DNA from: Mucilaginibacter endophyticus | GTDB taxonomy: Bacteria > Bacteroidota > Bacteroidia > Sphingobacteriales > Sphingobacteriaceae | Assembly (NCBI RefSeq): GCF_003351025.1 | Contig: NZ_QPCG01000001.1 | Location: forward strand, 193,949-257,948 | Direction of reading: 5' to 3' | DNA: 64,000 bases | In this document: in pieces, positions 7,451 through 16,738 of the stretch | How positions within the stretch are numbered: position 1 is the stretch's first letter | How the letters are laid out: each line of letters starts with the position of its first letter | Position numbers and translations under genes: made by a program | The notes under the pieces: generated by a model | What the model was told of the DNA's origin: nothing | What the model saw: only the letters and a program-made list of their open reading frames with translations | Databases searched by the model: none

Positions 7451-8812
7451 TCAATCACCGTCGGTAACTACTACGTTAAAACGATGAGTTCGTGAAAATG
7501 GGGTTTTAGACTTGTCTGAAAATCCTGTTACCTCCAGCTCAACTGTGTAGCTTCCGGCTTCATGGGTTTCGTGTATTGAACCGGAATAGCCGCCTTGTTT
7601 TGCTGCTGCCAAAATACCTCCGCTTTTTATATGCGGCAAAAGGTCTTCCTCGGCCAACCGCTGTTTGTAAAGCAGTTCAAGCTTTGCTAAGTCAGGATGT
7701 TGTATAGTATCCATTGTTTCTTCGGGTAGCTTTATGCTTTTAAGGTCCGCCGCATAGGCTTTAATTGCACTATGCTGGCTGAGTTTGGGGCGGGTAACAA
7801 AAGCGTGTACCTGTTGTCCGGTTACCGGTTTCCCATCATCAGTCAGGTGAGCGTGAAAGGTAATAGGCTCTCCTTTACGTACAACCGAAGGTGCATCAAC
7901 CGTAAGTTGAAGCGGGGCAGCGTTGCCCGAAGGGGCATACTCAAATGCGCCTCCTGTTAAACCCTGCGGGGTTGTACCTCCATACATGATCTGGATGTAC
8001 CACAGGCCTACGGCCGGATTAGGAATATTAAACACTACATAGGCGCCTCCCTGTAAAGTAGGCATTGGCGTAATTACCACACCGGCTGGTGTTACCAGTG
8101 TTACACTTAATTGATTAAGCCCGGGCTGGCCATTTGTGTAGGTGTATTTAGTATCGCTCCATACAACCGAAAACTGTCCAAGATCGTTACCTGCAGATAC
8201 CGTAGCAGGGATCATCAGGTAATCATAAGCCTGGGCCACCTTATAGCTGTTGGCAAGTAGCTGTGCTGCTGGAGTTTGCGCCCTGATTTGGTTATAGATC
8301 TGCATCATGTTGTAAACATAGGGTGCATAATAATACTGACCGCCGCTTTGGGTTGCAATTTGCTGCATTAAGTTTTGGTCAGACGCAGGCCCCATTGCAC
8401 ATGAATATACGGGAGGGGTTCCGGCAGGCAGGGGTATGGGATTGGTGCCGCAGTTTTGATAACCGTCTGAAAGCAGTACAAGGCCCTTATTTACACCGGA
8501 TGGAGCTGTTGAAAGCATGTTTACTGCCGTTTGCAGCCCGCCGCCCATATTGGTACAGTTTCCGTTGAAGCTTAGGTTCTGCACAGCCGCGGCCGCGGCA
8601 ACAGGTACGGTGAGGTTTTGATCAACCACGGTTAAGTTGTAGGTTACCCTTCCGTTAACATCGTAGGATGCCACGCCGATATAATCGCCGGGGAGCGCAT
8701 TGTTCAGGAAAGCCTTGGTATCGATGACGGTGATTGCAACATAATTTGAATATGTCATGCTTGCTGAAGTATCTACTACAGGTATAGCGACAATAGGTGC
8801 TGAAGTTGGCAT
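7451..8812 (-). CDS. Leaderless VWA-domain protein with Ig-like C-terminus
   Basis: The 453-residue protein begins directly in a von Willebrand A domain with no signal peptide. A complete MIDAS metal site is readable: D14-x-S16-x-S18, T87 in NCTNMGGGL, and D116 in LLSDG. The domain runs to about residue 185, followed by a beta-rich segment with an Ig-like stretch (VVRKGEPITFHAHLTDDGKPVTG, about 300-345) and a second beta region at the C-terminus. VWA MIDAS domains usually bind protein ligands through Mg2+. It starts 3 nt after the stop of the LamG gene, so the two are one translationally coupled operon. Function unknown; a binding partner of the LamG protein is a reasonable inference. Confidence 0.8.
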   Translation of the reverse strand: MPTSAPIVAIPVVDTSASMTYSNYVAITVIDTKAFLNNALPGDYIGVASYDVNGRVTYNLTVVDQNLTVPVAAAAAVQNLSFNGNCTNMGGGLQTAVNMLSTAPSGVNKGLVLLSDGYQNCGTNPIPLPAGTPPVYSCAMGPASDQNLMQQIATQSGGQYYYAPYVYNMMQIYNQIRAQTPAAQLLANSYKVAQAYDYLMIPATVSAGNDLGQFSVVWSDTKYTYTNGQPGLNQLSVTLVTPAGVVITPMPTLQGGAYVVFNIPNPAVGLWYIQIMYGGTTPQGLTGGAFEYAPSGNAAPLQLTVDAPSVVRKGEPITFHAHLTDDGKPVTGQQVHAFVTRPKLSQHSAIKAYAADLKSIKLPEETMDTIQHPDLAKLELLYKQRLAEEDLLPHIKSGGILAAAKQGGYSGSIHETHEAGSYTVELEVTGFSDKSKTPFSRTHRFNVVVTDGD

Positions 8813-8815
8813 AGC

Positions 8816-10927
8816 TTATGAATTAAAAGAAGGTGAAACTTTGGTTGATTGAAGAAGTTGACCGCATGAGGTATTGTATTTAAGTGAAAGTATGGTAAGC
8901 TGAGTAGCCCATACAATAAAGCCGGCAAGTATGGCTGCCGCCTCAAGGCCTGTTACAATGGCTATCACTTTGCGCAGGATCCAGAATAAGGCGTACCATC
9001 CTGCAGATGTCAGCACAAATTTGATAATGGTCCACATTAATCCCTGCTGATATACTACACCAACAAATCCGATGGCAGCGGTAGCGCTGATTGCTTTTCC
9101 GGCCATTGAGCTCATCGCATTCATTACCGTTTGGTTTGCACGCAGCAGGTTATAAATACGGGTGGCTATATTGCCGGTGGTAGGTGCCAGCCCCACAGCC
9201 TGCAGGAAGCCTACAGTAAGCGCGAAGATGAATTGGATCCACCATAAGGTACAATCCGACTCAGCACCTACGGCTCCCTCATAAACAAGCATGTCGGCTT
9301 TTACACCATGGTAAATAATGCGGGTTATACCATTGGTATCGGTACGGGTAAAAACGCGGGATAAGTTGGCATTTTCATCAAACATTTGCCTGGCCTTTTC
9401 ATAGGCGTTATCAAATTGCTGACGAAAACCTTCGGTTGCAGGGCCTCCATTTTTACTGCCGAACCATTCTTCGAACTGAGCCCAGCTTTCTTCTTTATGA
9501 TCTTCGGTAAATACCTGGGGCTGGTTGCTAAATAATATGTCTGTAGGTGGCGGTACCGGTGTTTCAACGTTTTGATTAAGATAGATGGCATTGATGGATT
9601 GTGGTATTCCCAAAAGCGCGATCTGCTCGGTGGTTAAAACATTTACGGTTTGGAGTTGCTGTACAGCACCGTTATCCAGCTCCAATGTCGATTTATCGGT
9701 GGTATCTATAGGAGGGTTAACGGTAAAGTCAAAATTTGAAATTAAGCGGTTATCGGTTATCACATCGTTGTACATCCATTGAACAATTTCCGATTGTTCA
9801 AGGCATACATTCCAGATCCGGAGGTTTTGAATAGAGCCATTAAAATTGTCGATAATATTTCCATTCGAGTCGTACTGAGCACCTACGAGTACATGCCCGT
9901 TCGGAACGGCAGTAACCGGCGAAGGAAAATAATCAATAGCCTGAAGGTTGCCATTTACGTACAGGCTTAGTGCCTTAACATCACTGTCGTAGCTAAGCGC
10001 GAAATGATAATAGCTAAGCGGTAATACAGAAGCGGCTGATGATAAAGAGATGCTGTCGCTGTTGCGCTGGCCTGTAACCTGGTTGTTTTGATAGCTTACC
10101 CGGTATTCCCATGCGCCGTTTAACCCATAGCTTAACAAAATGCCATTACTACTGCTACCGGGGAAAAACCATCCTTCAATGGTGTAAGGCGCATTTCCGG
10201 GGATGCTGTATTCGGGGAAGGAGCCGCAATCAACATAGCCATCTGCTCCCAATACAACCGATGGAACATTAAACGCGTATTGTACATTGTTTTTGAAGTT
10301 AAGGGCTATATTATTCCCCGAACTGTCAACTCCCGGCATTTCGGAAAAGTCGCTGTAAAAGATAAGGTTTGGATTTTGGACAGCGCTGTAATTATTTACC
10401 TGTACCGAATCATTGAGAATATCTTCGGCGTCGCGTGTGGTGTTCCAGATCATGATCCGGCCGATCTGGCCTTGTAAGTACCAGATAGGGCTGCCCTGTT
10501 GCATTACGGCACCCAACAGTACATTGGTACCATTAGTTGGCAACGTTCCTGAAAAAGTACTCTGCGCAACAGCTACTCCATCTACATATAATGATAAACT
10601 GGATGTTGTACTGTCAAATACCGAGGCCAGGTGGTGCCATTCGTTAATAGTGATAGGTAAGGTTGATTTGATCAGGTATGGAGCAATGCCTACGTAGGCA
10701 TAAACATAGCCTGATTCTATAAATAATTGGTATTGTCCGCCAACCGCGTTATCAACATTCCCTACTACAGATTGAAATCCGTTCAGGCTTGACACGTTTA
10801 CCCAGGCCTCCAGTGTAAAGGAGGTTAAATTGCTAAGTACGGTTGGTGTACCGCAATCAACATATGCGGTGTTTCCGAGTTGCAGCACGCTCGATGCCCA
10901 TCGTGGTGCTAAAGTTAAGTTTGCCAT
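8816..10927 (-). CDS. Double LamG/concanavalin A-like protein with hydrophobic C-terminal region
   Basis: 703 residues with no signal peptide. Two LamG-like jelly-roll domains are clear: one at about 17-205 (AYVDCG, FTLEAWV, WHHLASVF, LYVDG) and one at about 228-405 (GYVDCG, YTIEGWF, YHFALSYD, LYVNG, LRIWN). After a charged linker (about 480-555) the last 145 residues, from CTLWWIQ at 559, contain several strongly hydrophobic segments (about 560-582, 610-650, 653-685), unlike a normal LamG protein. Extracellular-type lectin domains without an export signal, joined to a membrane-active-looking tail, are unusual. A pore-forming or membrane-inserting role is speculation. It is the first gene of a two-gene unit with the VWA gene. 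Confidence 0.8.
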   Translation of the reverse strand: MANLTLAPRWASSVLQLGNTAYVDCGTPTVLSNLTSFTLEAWVNVSSLNGFQSVVGNVDNAVGGQYQLFIESGYVYAYVGIAPYLIKSTLPITINEWHHLASVFDSTTSSLSLYVDGVAVAQSTFSGTLPTNGTNVLLGAVMQQGSPIWYLQGQIGRIMIWNTTRDAEDILNDSVQVNNYSAVQNPNLIFYSDFSEMPGVDSSGNNIALNFKNNVQYAFNVPSVVLGADGYVDCGSFPEYSIPGNAPYTIEGWFFPGSSSNGILLSYGLNGAWEYRVSYQNNQVTGQRNSDSISLSSAASVLPLSYYHFALSYDSDVKALSLYVNGNLQAIDYFPSPVTAVPNGHVLVGAQYDSNGNIIDNFNGSIQNLRIWNVCLEQSEIVQWMYNDVITDNRLISNFDFTVNPPIDTTDKSTLELDNGAVQQLQTVNVLTTEQIALLGIPQSINAIYLNQNVETPVPPPTDILFSNQPQVFTEDHKEESWAQFEEWFGSKNGGPATEGFRQQFDNAYEKARQMFDENANLSRVFTRTDTNGITRIIYHGVKADMLVYEGAVGAESDCTLWWIQFIFALTVGFLQAVGLAPTTGNIATRIYNLLRANQTVMNAMSSMAGKAISATAAIGFVGVVYQQGLMWTIIKFVLTSAGWYALFWILRKVIAIVTGLEAAAILAGFIVWATQLTILSLKYNTSCGQLLQSTKVSPSFNS

Positions 10928-11250
10928 AAGATAATAGTTTATAGATGTAAATATTTAGTGATAAAAAATACAGTCACTTGATATGGCCTGCTGCTTATCT
11001 AAATCTCTTTCTGGCTTTCGGCCCCGAGAAACAAGGGAGAGGCAAATCAACTTTCTGATTTATTTAACTAAGTTAGGAGGGCTGTAAACCGGCTAATAGC
11101 GTATAAATACCTAATAGAAAAACTGCGTATTAGTACCGTGATAATGTAAAACGAGGCATAGCCGAAGTTATCCCTTCGTTGTTTTGGCGAAGTTTATATA
11201 GGGAGTGTAGAGGAAGATAAAGCCGGGATGCTACTGTATTTGATTGTTAA
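10928..11250. other. Intergenic, 323 bp, no gene seen
   Basis: This lies upstream of the LamG gene and downstream of the nuclease gene, both on the minus strand. It should hold the LamG-VWA promoter, but I could not pick a convincing TAnnTTTG box. Only weak 5-6 bp hairpins are present. Confidence 0.5.
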
Positions 11251-12210
11251 TTATTTTATTACCGGTGCTTTGCCTAAACGGTACAGTGCTTCTTCTTGCA
11301 GGAGTTTTGTTTTTTGTTCATGGCTTAATGGCGTAGCGATAAGCTTATCCAGGTCCGGTTGCCCGGCATCAACCCAGGCCGAATACCAGAAACTGCCTAC
11401 AGAAAGTATGGAGGACCGCATTTGCCTTGCGACCATCCCCTTCAGCATTTTATGATAGGCCTGGCTGTAGGCTACCGAGTAATCACTGATCTGCCTTTTG
11501 CCATGTTGCACCAATTCGTATTTTTTATCCTGCGGATAGGTTTTGTTTAGGATGCGCTCAAAACGCAAAACAGTATCCACACGTTTATAGGTAGCCTTGC
11601 ATATACGGAAAGCCTCGTTAAGTGGATTATCGATATACCTGGCTTTACCAACGTAATAATTATAATGATCGGCAAACAATTCTGGTAGACGGCTTTCCCA
11701 AAGGGCGTGAGTGCCGGTTTGCCCGGTAAGCTGACCATTATAGTTTTGGGTCAAGTGTAGGGGCACATGGGCATCGGCAATGTAATGCCCTAAATATGCC
11801 GAGGCATTAAGTATATCGGTGGTATCGTGCGCTTTAAAAGCCCGCACCAGCCGGTAATATTGGTATTGGATAGCCCAGGGAACGGTGCCGTATTTAATGA
11901 TGGTATCTTTAGGGTATTTGGCTACCGCATCCTTCCATTTTTTAGGCATGGCTTCAAATGGCTTTTTACCATAGTGATCGGCATCAAAGAAATGGCGGGG
12001 TGCTTCTGATGAGTCAACATAGCGGCGTTTGTCGGGGCTCACGGCATGTTCTGTTATATAATCGATATTTGCCTTGTAAAAGCCTGACATGGCCTTAGGT
12101 AACGTGAAAACAGCCAATCGGTTAATGCGGTAATGTGCAAAGAATCCCCATGATGAGCATAACATGATTAAACAGATTCCTGTTATGCTTAAAATGATAC
12201 GGCGGTTCAT
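11251..12210 (-). CDS. S1/P1-type nuclease / zinc-dependent phospholipase C-like protein
   Basis: A 319-residue exported protein with an N-terminal hydrophobic leader (residues 1-20). The tri-zinc fold is indicated by Trp at the mature N-terminus with a following His (WGFFAHYRINR), HFFDADHY, and the main motif LGHYIADAHVPLHLTQNYNG followed by GTHALWESRLPELF. The family cleaves single-stranded nucleic acids or phospholipids in the periplasm; sequence alone does not separate the two activities. It lies 34 bp downstream of the MutS-like gene on the same strand, so co-transcription is likely. Confidence 0.82.
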   Translation of the reverse strand: MNRRIILSITGICLIMLCSSWGFFAHYRINRLAVFTLPKAMSGFYKANIDYITEHAVSPDKRRYVDSSEAPRHFFDADHYGKKPFEAMPKKWKDAVAKYPKDTIIKYGTVPWAIQYQYYRLVRAFKAHDTTDILNASAYLGHYIADAHVPLHLTQNYNGQLTGQTGTHALWESRLPELFADHYNYYVGKARYIDNPLNEAFRICKATYKRVDTVLRFERILNKTYPQDKKYELVQHGKRQISDYSVAYSQAYHKMLKGMVARQMRSSILSVGSFWYSAWVDAGQPDLDKLIATPLSHEQKTKLLQEEALYRLGKAPVIK

Positions 12211-12244
12211 GGGTTAAAGATGCAATTTAAAGGGGAGTTTTAAA

Positions 12245-13918
12245 TTACAAATTATACTTCTTCCGCAATTGGGTGCTTACTTTATTGGCATCGTCAATGA
12301 TACTCTCCGGGAAACCTACGCCTTTTAAAACCGCTATGCCATTTCTGTTTTTAAGCAGACCCTCTTTTATCTTATAATCAAATACCAGCCGGTCATCACC
12401 TATCACTTCCTCAAACGAGAAAACTTTATAATCGCTGCCCAACAACTCGGCCAGCTCCAGATCATGAGTTGATACAAATACAAAACTTTGGTTTTGGATA
12501 AAATAGCTTAATACAGCTTTGGCCGCGGCTATCCGTTCAATGGTGTTGGTTCCCCTGAAAATTTCATCAATGATCACCAGGCTGTTTACGGGCTTGCTGG
12601 CTATGGTTTGTGAAACTATATTTTTAACAGCCATGGCTTCGGCCTGGAAATAGCTTTTATTATCACCCAGATCATCAGTCATATCGATACTGGTGAATAT
12701 TTTAAGAGGAGGTGCCTGGTATACTGTAGCAAAACTGGTGTTAATAGTTTGCGACAACAAGGCATTAATTGCAATAGCCCTGATGAAAGTAGTTTTACCC
12801 GACATGTTAGACCCGGTGACTAACACGCCCTGTGTATTATCAATGGAGATAGAATTTGATACACAGTTTGGAATAAGGGGATGATAAAGATCATTAATAA
12901 CAATATTGTCGTTACCCGTTGTTATTTGTGGCTTGCAATAATGGGGCGCTCCCTCGCGTACCGACTGAATAGAAATGGCTACATCAATTTCGGCCACTGC
13001 TTCGTAAATAACCTTTATATCATCCAGGTATTTGTTCACTTTGCTGATGGATTTGATAAATACCAGCGGCTCAATAAGCAGGAACATCTTTAGCCATTCG
13101 GTAACCAGATAATAGATATCGGTTGGGTCGATAGCCGCTTTGTTTTGCAGGGTGATGTAATTTAACGATTTTTTGAGTTTGCCCATATTAACCATGCTGG
13201 CGCAGGTATGTTCGTCATCCCGGAGCAGGTTGTGATTTTTAAGCCAGTTTGCAACCCGGAATAAAATCAGCAGCTGTGGTAAGGAATGCGTGTAATTAAG
13301 CATTTGGGTTTTATTGCTGTAGTGAATAATAACATTTGTTATCATTAATATCAGCAACAGCATAAACATAAACTGATTAGGAACTATAAAAAGGCTGAAG
13401 GCCACGCCAATGATCAGAAACGGCGCTATGCTGATATAAAAATTGCCGAGAGCAGGAAAAATGGAATAATGGGGCTTTTTGAAAAGTTCGGGTAAATAAT
13501 AGGCGTCATTACTGCCCAATTCCGATAGTTTAAGCTCGGTTTGCTCTCTTAGTTCTCTGTTGGTTGCAGCAAGATCGATCTGTGGTTCAAGCGTTTTAAA
13601 ATAACCTTCCGAAATTTGCGGCGAATGAAGTTGTTTGTATAAGTATTGCTGGCCTGGTTTTGAGTTTGTTCGGTCGATATATTCAAATACGCTATCGATA
13701 TCCAGATCAGTCGCGGTATCTGTTGAGATCTCGCTTGAGCCCTTATAGGTTGTTAAATAGTTGCTGATCGGTTTGAAATTCCTGCTCGTAATTATGGGTT
13801 TGCCCCAGCGTTCCTTAATCTCAGCAAGTTTCTTTTTTTGTTGTGCTTTGCTTTTTAAATGGCTCGTTAAAATAAATATGAAGGGCAGTAATATTATAAT
13901 GATGATCCAGTATATCAT
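12245..13918 (-). CDS. Membrane-anchored MutS-family ATPase
   Basis: 557 residues with the MutS ATPase core: Walker A GSNMSGKTT (369-377), a DDLGDNKSYFQAE signature loop, Walker B LVIIDEIFRGTN (about 447-458) and the STHD switch (about 483-486). The usual mismatch-binding domain is missing. Instead the protein starts with a membrane helix (about 2-18) and has a hydrophobic pair near 155-205, then a MutS-core-like helical region. Such membrane-linked MutS homologues occur in Bacteroidota and have no settled role; ordinary mismatch repair is unlikely. A methyltransferase gene lies 87 bp upstream and a nuclease gene 34 bp downstream on the same strand. Confidence 0.85.
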   Translation of the reverse strand: MIYWIIIIILLPFIFILTSHLKSKAQQKKKLAEIKERWGKPIITSRNFKPISNYLTTYKGSSEISTDTATDLDIDSVFEYIDRTNSKPGQQYLYKQLHSPQISEGYFKTLEPQIDLAATNRELREQTELKLSELGSNDAYYLPELFKKPHYSIFPALGNFYISIAPFLIIGVAFSLFIVPNQFMFMLLLILMITNVIIHYSNKTQMLNYTHSLPQLLILFRVANWLKNHNLLRDDEHTCASMVNMGKLKKSLNYITLQNKAAIDPTDIYYLVTEWLKMFLLIEPLVFIKSISKVNKYLDDIKVIYEAVAEIDVAISIQSVREGAPHYCKPQITTGNDNIVINDLYHPLIPNCVSNSISIDNTQGVLVTGSNMSGKTTFIRAIAINALLSQTINTSFATVYQAPPLKIFTSIDMTDDLGDNKSYFQAEAMAVKNIVSQTIASKPVNSLVIIDEIFRGTNTIERIAAAKAVLSYFIQNQSFVFVSTHDLELAELLGSDYKVFSFEEVIGDDRLVFDYKIKEGLLKNRNGIAVLKGVGFPESIIDDANKVSTQLRKKYNL

Positions 13919-14005
13919 GTTTAAAAGTGGTATTTATAAGCTATGTTTTGCTTATTAGATAACACCCGCATTCGATTGTTTCACCAGTACGGAATAATGC
14001 TCAAC

Positions 14006-14764
14006 TTATAATTTACCCGAATACACTTTGGTATCGTAATTAATTACAATAACCCCATCGCGCTGAAATTTATCAAAAAGCGTTTGCAAATCATTGATCA
14101 TTGGCTGGTATCCCGCATCGTAGCGCGTAGGCATGTATGATGATGACAGCAGTCTGCCTTTCAGGCCTTCAAAATCAAAAATCTGTTTATTGGCAAATAT
14201 TTCGAGGTGAACTGGTTCGGGGTTAAAGAAATCTTCAATATGTTCAGTATCGATATTACGGTGATCAACCTTTACGTAATCGTTGCCATGCTTTATGATA
14301 AGCTCATCATACTCCTGTTCAAAAGCCGACGTTGTTTTTCTTTCATTCCAGATAAGTGCAACGATGCCATCCGGCTTTAAGATCCTTTTAAACTCGATGC
14401 GGGTTTTTTTTGCGTCAAACCAGTGAAAGGCCTGTCCGGCTATAATGGCGCTAATTGTGTTGTCCTCAATGCCTGTATTTTCGGCTGTGCCGCTTTTGGG
14501 AATAAAGCCGTGGTATGCACCTAATAATTCGATAGCTTTTTCGCGCATCTCCAGGTTGGGTTCAACTGCAATTACCCTGTAGCCTTTATTCAGGAATAAG
14601 GCAGTAGATATGCCTGTGCCGGCACCAATGTCTGCAATAAGTTTGTCCTGGGTCAGGTTATAGGTATCATGTAAAAATTTAACAATTTCAACAGGGTAGC
14701 CTGGACGATATTTTACATAATCTTCAACCCGGTTGCTAAACCTGGTGGTGTTGTTGGTAACCAT
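14006..14764 (-). CDS. Class I SAM-dependent methyltransferase
   Basis: A 252-residue protein with the Rossmann methyltransferase motifs: motif I LIADIGAGTGISTALF (about 42-57), acidic motif II VIAVEPN (about 64-70), GTAENTGIEDNTISAIIAGQAFHWF (about 92-116) and a post-motif RILKPDGIVALIWNE. The AFHWF segment is typical of the UbiE/Methyltransf_11 group acting on small molecules or lipids. The substrate cannot be deduced. It is the first gene of a possible minus-strand unit with the MutS-like and nuclease genes. Confidence 0.85.
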   Translation of the reverse strand: MVTNNTTRFSNRVEDYVKYRPGYPVEIVKFLHDTYNLTQDKLIADIGAGTGISTALFLNKGYRVIAVEPNLEMREKAIELLGAYHGFIPKSGTAENTGIEDNTISAIIAGQAFHWFDAKKTRIEFKRILKPDGIVALIWNERKTTSAFEQEYDELIIKHGNDYVKVDHRNIDTEHIEDFFNPEPVHLEIFANKQIFDFEGLKGRLLSSSYMPTRYDAGYQPMINDLQTLFDKFQRDGVIVINYDTKVYSGKL

Positions 14765-14935
14765 GATGCGATAACTTTAGTTATTAATAACGCTGCAAAA
14801 ATCAATGTGTTGTATGAACACTTTGTAAACCTTAAGTTAATAGCTTATTAAAAAGGGTATGGCAGGGGTTGTAAGGTAATAGGTAATCCTGCACATTATC
14901 AATTCAATTACTTCAAAATATAAATCAAAAAACCA

Positions 14936-14967
14936 TTTGCATATTAAATTTAATCGCCCTATATTTG
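14936..14967 (+). promoter_or_regulatory. Promoter of rpsT
   Basis: TTTG at 14936-14939, a 20-bp spacer, then TATATTTG at 14960-14967. This is a full match to the Bacteroidota sigma-ABfr consensus TTTG-N19-21-TAnnTTTG. The predicted leader is about 35-40 nt. Confidence 0.85.
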
Positions 14968-15009
14968 CAGTCCTTAAAATAAGTAGAAAAGAATAACAAG
15001 CTATACGAG

Positions 15010-15264
15010 ATGGCAAATCATAAATCATCATTAAAAAGAATCAGGGCAAACGCTGCGAAGCGTCTGCGTAACAGGTACCAGGCTAAAACAACCAGGAACG
15101 CTATTAAAAAATTAAGAAACACTACTACCAAAGCTGATGCAACTGCATTGTTAGGTAAAGTAATTTCTATGCTTGATCGTTTGGCTAAAAAGAACGTTAT
15201 TCACAAAAACAAAGCTTCGAACAATAAATCAAAGCTTACTAAATTTGTTAACGGCTTAAGCTAA
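15010..15264 (+). CDS. rpsT: 30S ribosomal protein bS20
   Basis: An 84-residue, Lys/Arg-rich protein. [23 protein letters not shown] is the conserved bS20 N-terminus, which folds as a helical bundle binding 16S rRNA near its 5' domain. It stands as a single gene with its own promoter and a strong terminator. Confidence 0.96.
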   Translation: MANHKSSLKRIRANAAKRLRNRYQAKTTRNAIKKLRNTTTKADATALLGKVISMLDRLAKKNVIHKNKASNNKSKLTKFVNGLS

Positions 15265-15285
15265 TCTTAGCTATTTAAAATATAC

Positions 15286-15320
15286 TAAGGGGATAGTGTA
15301 CCAACACTGTCCCTTTTTTT
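15286..15320 (+). terminator. Rho-independent terminator after rpsT
   Basis: AAGGGGATAGTGT pairs with ACACTGTCCCTTTT and runs into a T tract. The T run overlaps an in-frame TTG (15319) upstream of radC, which argues against that codon as the radC start. Confidence 0.88.
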
Positions 15321-15348
15321 GTTTGGCGCTTTTTCATACTTTCAGGGC

Positions 15349-16047
15349 GTGGAAAACTACGAAAGCAAGATTAGTATCAAATCATGGGCCGAGGAAGATC
15401 GGCCTCGGGAAAAATTAAGCGGGCAAGGGCGCCGCGCCCTTACCGATGCCGAACTGATAGCGATATTGATTGGCTCGGGCAGCCGTACCGAAACCGCGGT
15501 TGAGTTGAGTAAGCGTATTTTGCATCATTATGATAACGATCTTAACAAACTTGGCAAGGCCTCAATAACCGAGCTGTCTAAATTTAAAGGGATAGGAGAG
15601 GCCAAAGCTATATCTATCATCGCGGCGCTTGAAATCGGTCGCCGCCGTAACGAGTCTGAATCGGGCGCCATTGAGGTGATTACTTCCAGCAGGGATGGTT
15701 ACAATGTTATGCGCCGGCACCTGATGGATCTGAACCACGAAGAATTTTGGATTATACTATTAGGGCGTTCCAATAAAGTATTAGGGAAAGAGCTCATCAG
15801 TAAGGGGGGCTTATCGGCAACAGTATGCGATCCTAAAATCATTTTTTATTCAGCCCTGCAATACCAGGCCAGTGGACTGATCCTCGTCCATAATCATCCG
15901 TCTGGTAACCTGAAACCCAGTAACGAAGATATCCAACTTACCAAAAAAATAAGCGCCGCGGGCCGGATGCTTGACATCGGTGTGTTTGATCATTTAATCA
16001 TTACCGATGGAGGCTATTTGAGTTTAGCCGACGAAGGGATGATGTGA
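15349..16047 (+). CDS. radC: RadC-family (UPF0758) protein
   Basis: A 232-residue protein with an N-terminal helix-hairpin-helix-type region (about 50-85, FKGIGEAKAISIIAALEIGRR) and a C-terminal JAB/MPN domain. The metalloprotease-type motif HxHx7SxxD is complete: H181, H183, S191, D194 in HNHPSGNLKPSNED. Despite its name, a DNA-repair role has not held up in E. coli; function is uncertain. GTG 15349 was chosen because the KSWAEEDRPREKL start of the family follows it and the upstream TTG lies in the rpsT terminator. Confidence 0.92.
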   Translation: MENYESKISIKSWAEEDRPREKLSGQGRRALTDAELIAILIGSGSRTETAVELSKRILHHYDNDLNKLGKASITELSKFKGIGEAKAISIIAALEIGRRRNESESGAIEVITSSRDGYNVMRRHLMDLNHEEFWIILLGRSNKVLGKELISKGGLSATVCDPKIIFYSALQYQASGLILVHNHPSGNLKPSNEDIQLTKKISAAGRMLDIGVFDHLIITDGGYLSLADEGMM

Positions 16048-16069
16048 TTTGAAGGTGTGCAAACTATAG

Positions 16070-16516
16070 TCAATTATCCAGCAGCCGGCGATGGTAGTTT
16101 ATTTGACCCAAATGGTAGCTTAAATGCATGGCAAGGTGAACAAAAAAGTATTCGGTAGATGCATCTTTTAGGATTATTTCAGCCGGGTATTTTTCGTTCA
16201 ACTGATCGTCTGAAATCATATCGAAGGTTTTTTCGATCATGAGGATTGTATGTTCTATTTTATCCAGCAATTCTGAGCGCGGTACATCTTTTAGCGCAAA
16301 TTCATCAACGCGGTTTCTTACATAACCGGTTTTTCCAAATTCTGCACCGATATAGGTGTTAAGGTTGCCAACCAAATGTAAACAAAGGTTGCCCGCAGAA
16401 TTTAATATACTCTTTTCAATATGCCAGAGCTTTGTCTCGTTTTGGTAAGCTTCTATTTCCTGCTTTAATTTTTCAAGGTCACGGATGATCAATGCTTTAA
16501 GCGTATCTTTTATCAT
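16070..16516 (-). CDS. DinB-fold (DUF1572-like) protein
   Basis: 148 residues, mostly helical, with the four-helix bundle pattern of the DinB/YfiT superfamily. Candidate metal-binding His residues are in NLCLHLVGNLN and in HLAMHLSYHLGQINYHRR near the C-terminus; the latter segment is the best-conserved mark of the family. Members are metal-dependent thiol transferases or stress-induced proteins of unknown substrate. The gene converges on radC with 22 bp between the stops. Confidence 0.8.
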   Translation of the reverse strand: MIKDTLKALIIRDLEKLKQEIEAYQNETKLWHIEKSILNSAGNLCLHLVGNLNTYIGAEFGKTGYVRNRVDEFALKDVPRSELLDKIEHTILMIEKTFDMISDDQLNEKYPAEIILKDASTEYFFVHLAMHLSYHLGQINYHRRLLDN

Positions 16517-16710
16517 AGTTTGATGGAAATGGTTGAAGTTTATTCCGGGAAAATCTTTGGATTAACAATGCAATGTAAGTTATTTTATATTTGATTGCCA
16601 AGATTTCGATTCAGGGTTTAGCTTTATTTGTTGAACAAGTAACATTGGTTTGCATAATCAAGAATCAGCTTAAATCTGCATATCTACCAACCTCACATCC
16701 GAAATCTTTA

Positions 16711-16718
16711 TATCTTTG
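16711..16718 (+). promoter_or_regulatory. Probable pheT promoter -7 box
   Basis: TATCTTTG fits TAnnTTTG exactly, 20 bp before the ATG. The -33 position has no TTG. The implied leader is about 14 nt, too short for a classical tRNA-Phe attenuator. Confidence 0.5.
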
Positions 16719-16738
16719 CCGATTATCATTTCGGAATA

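Noticed and set aside
15319..15348. Longer radC start at TTG 15319
   Set aside because: It lies in the T-run of the rpsT terminator; GTG 15349 gives the normal RadC start.
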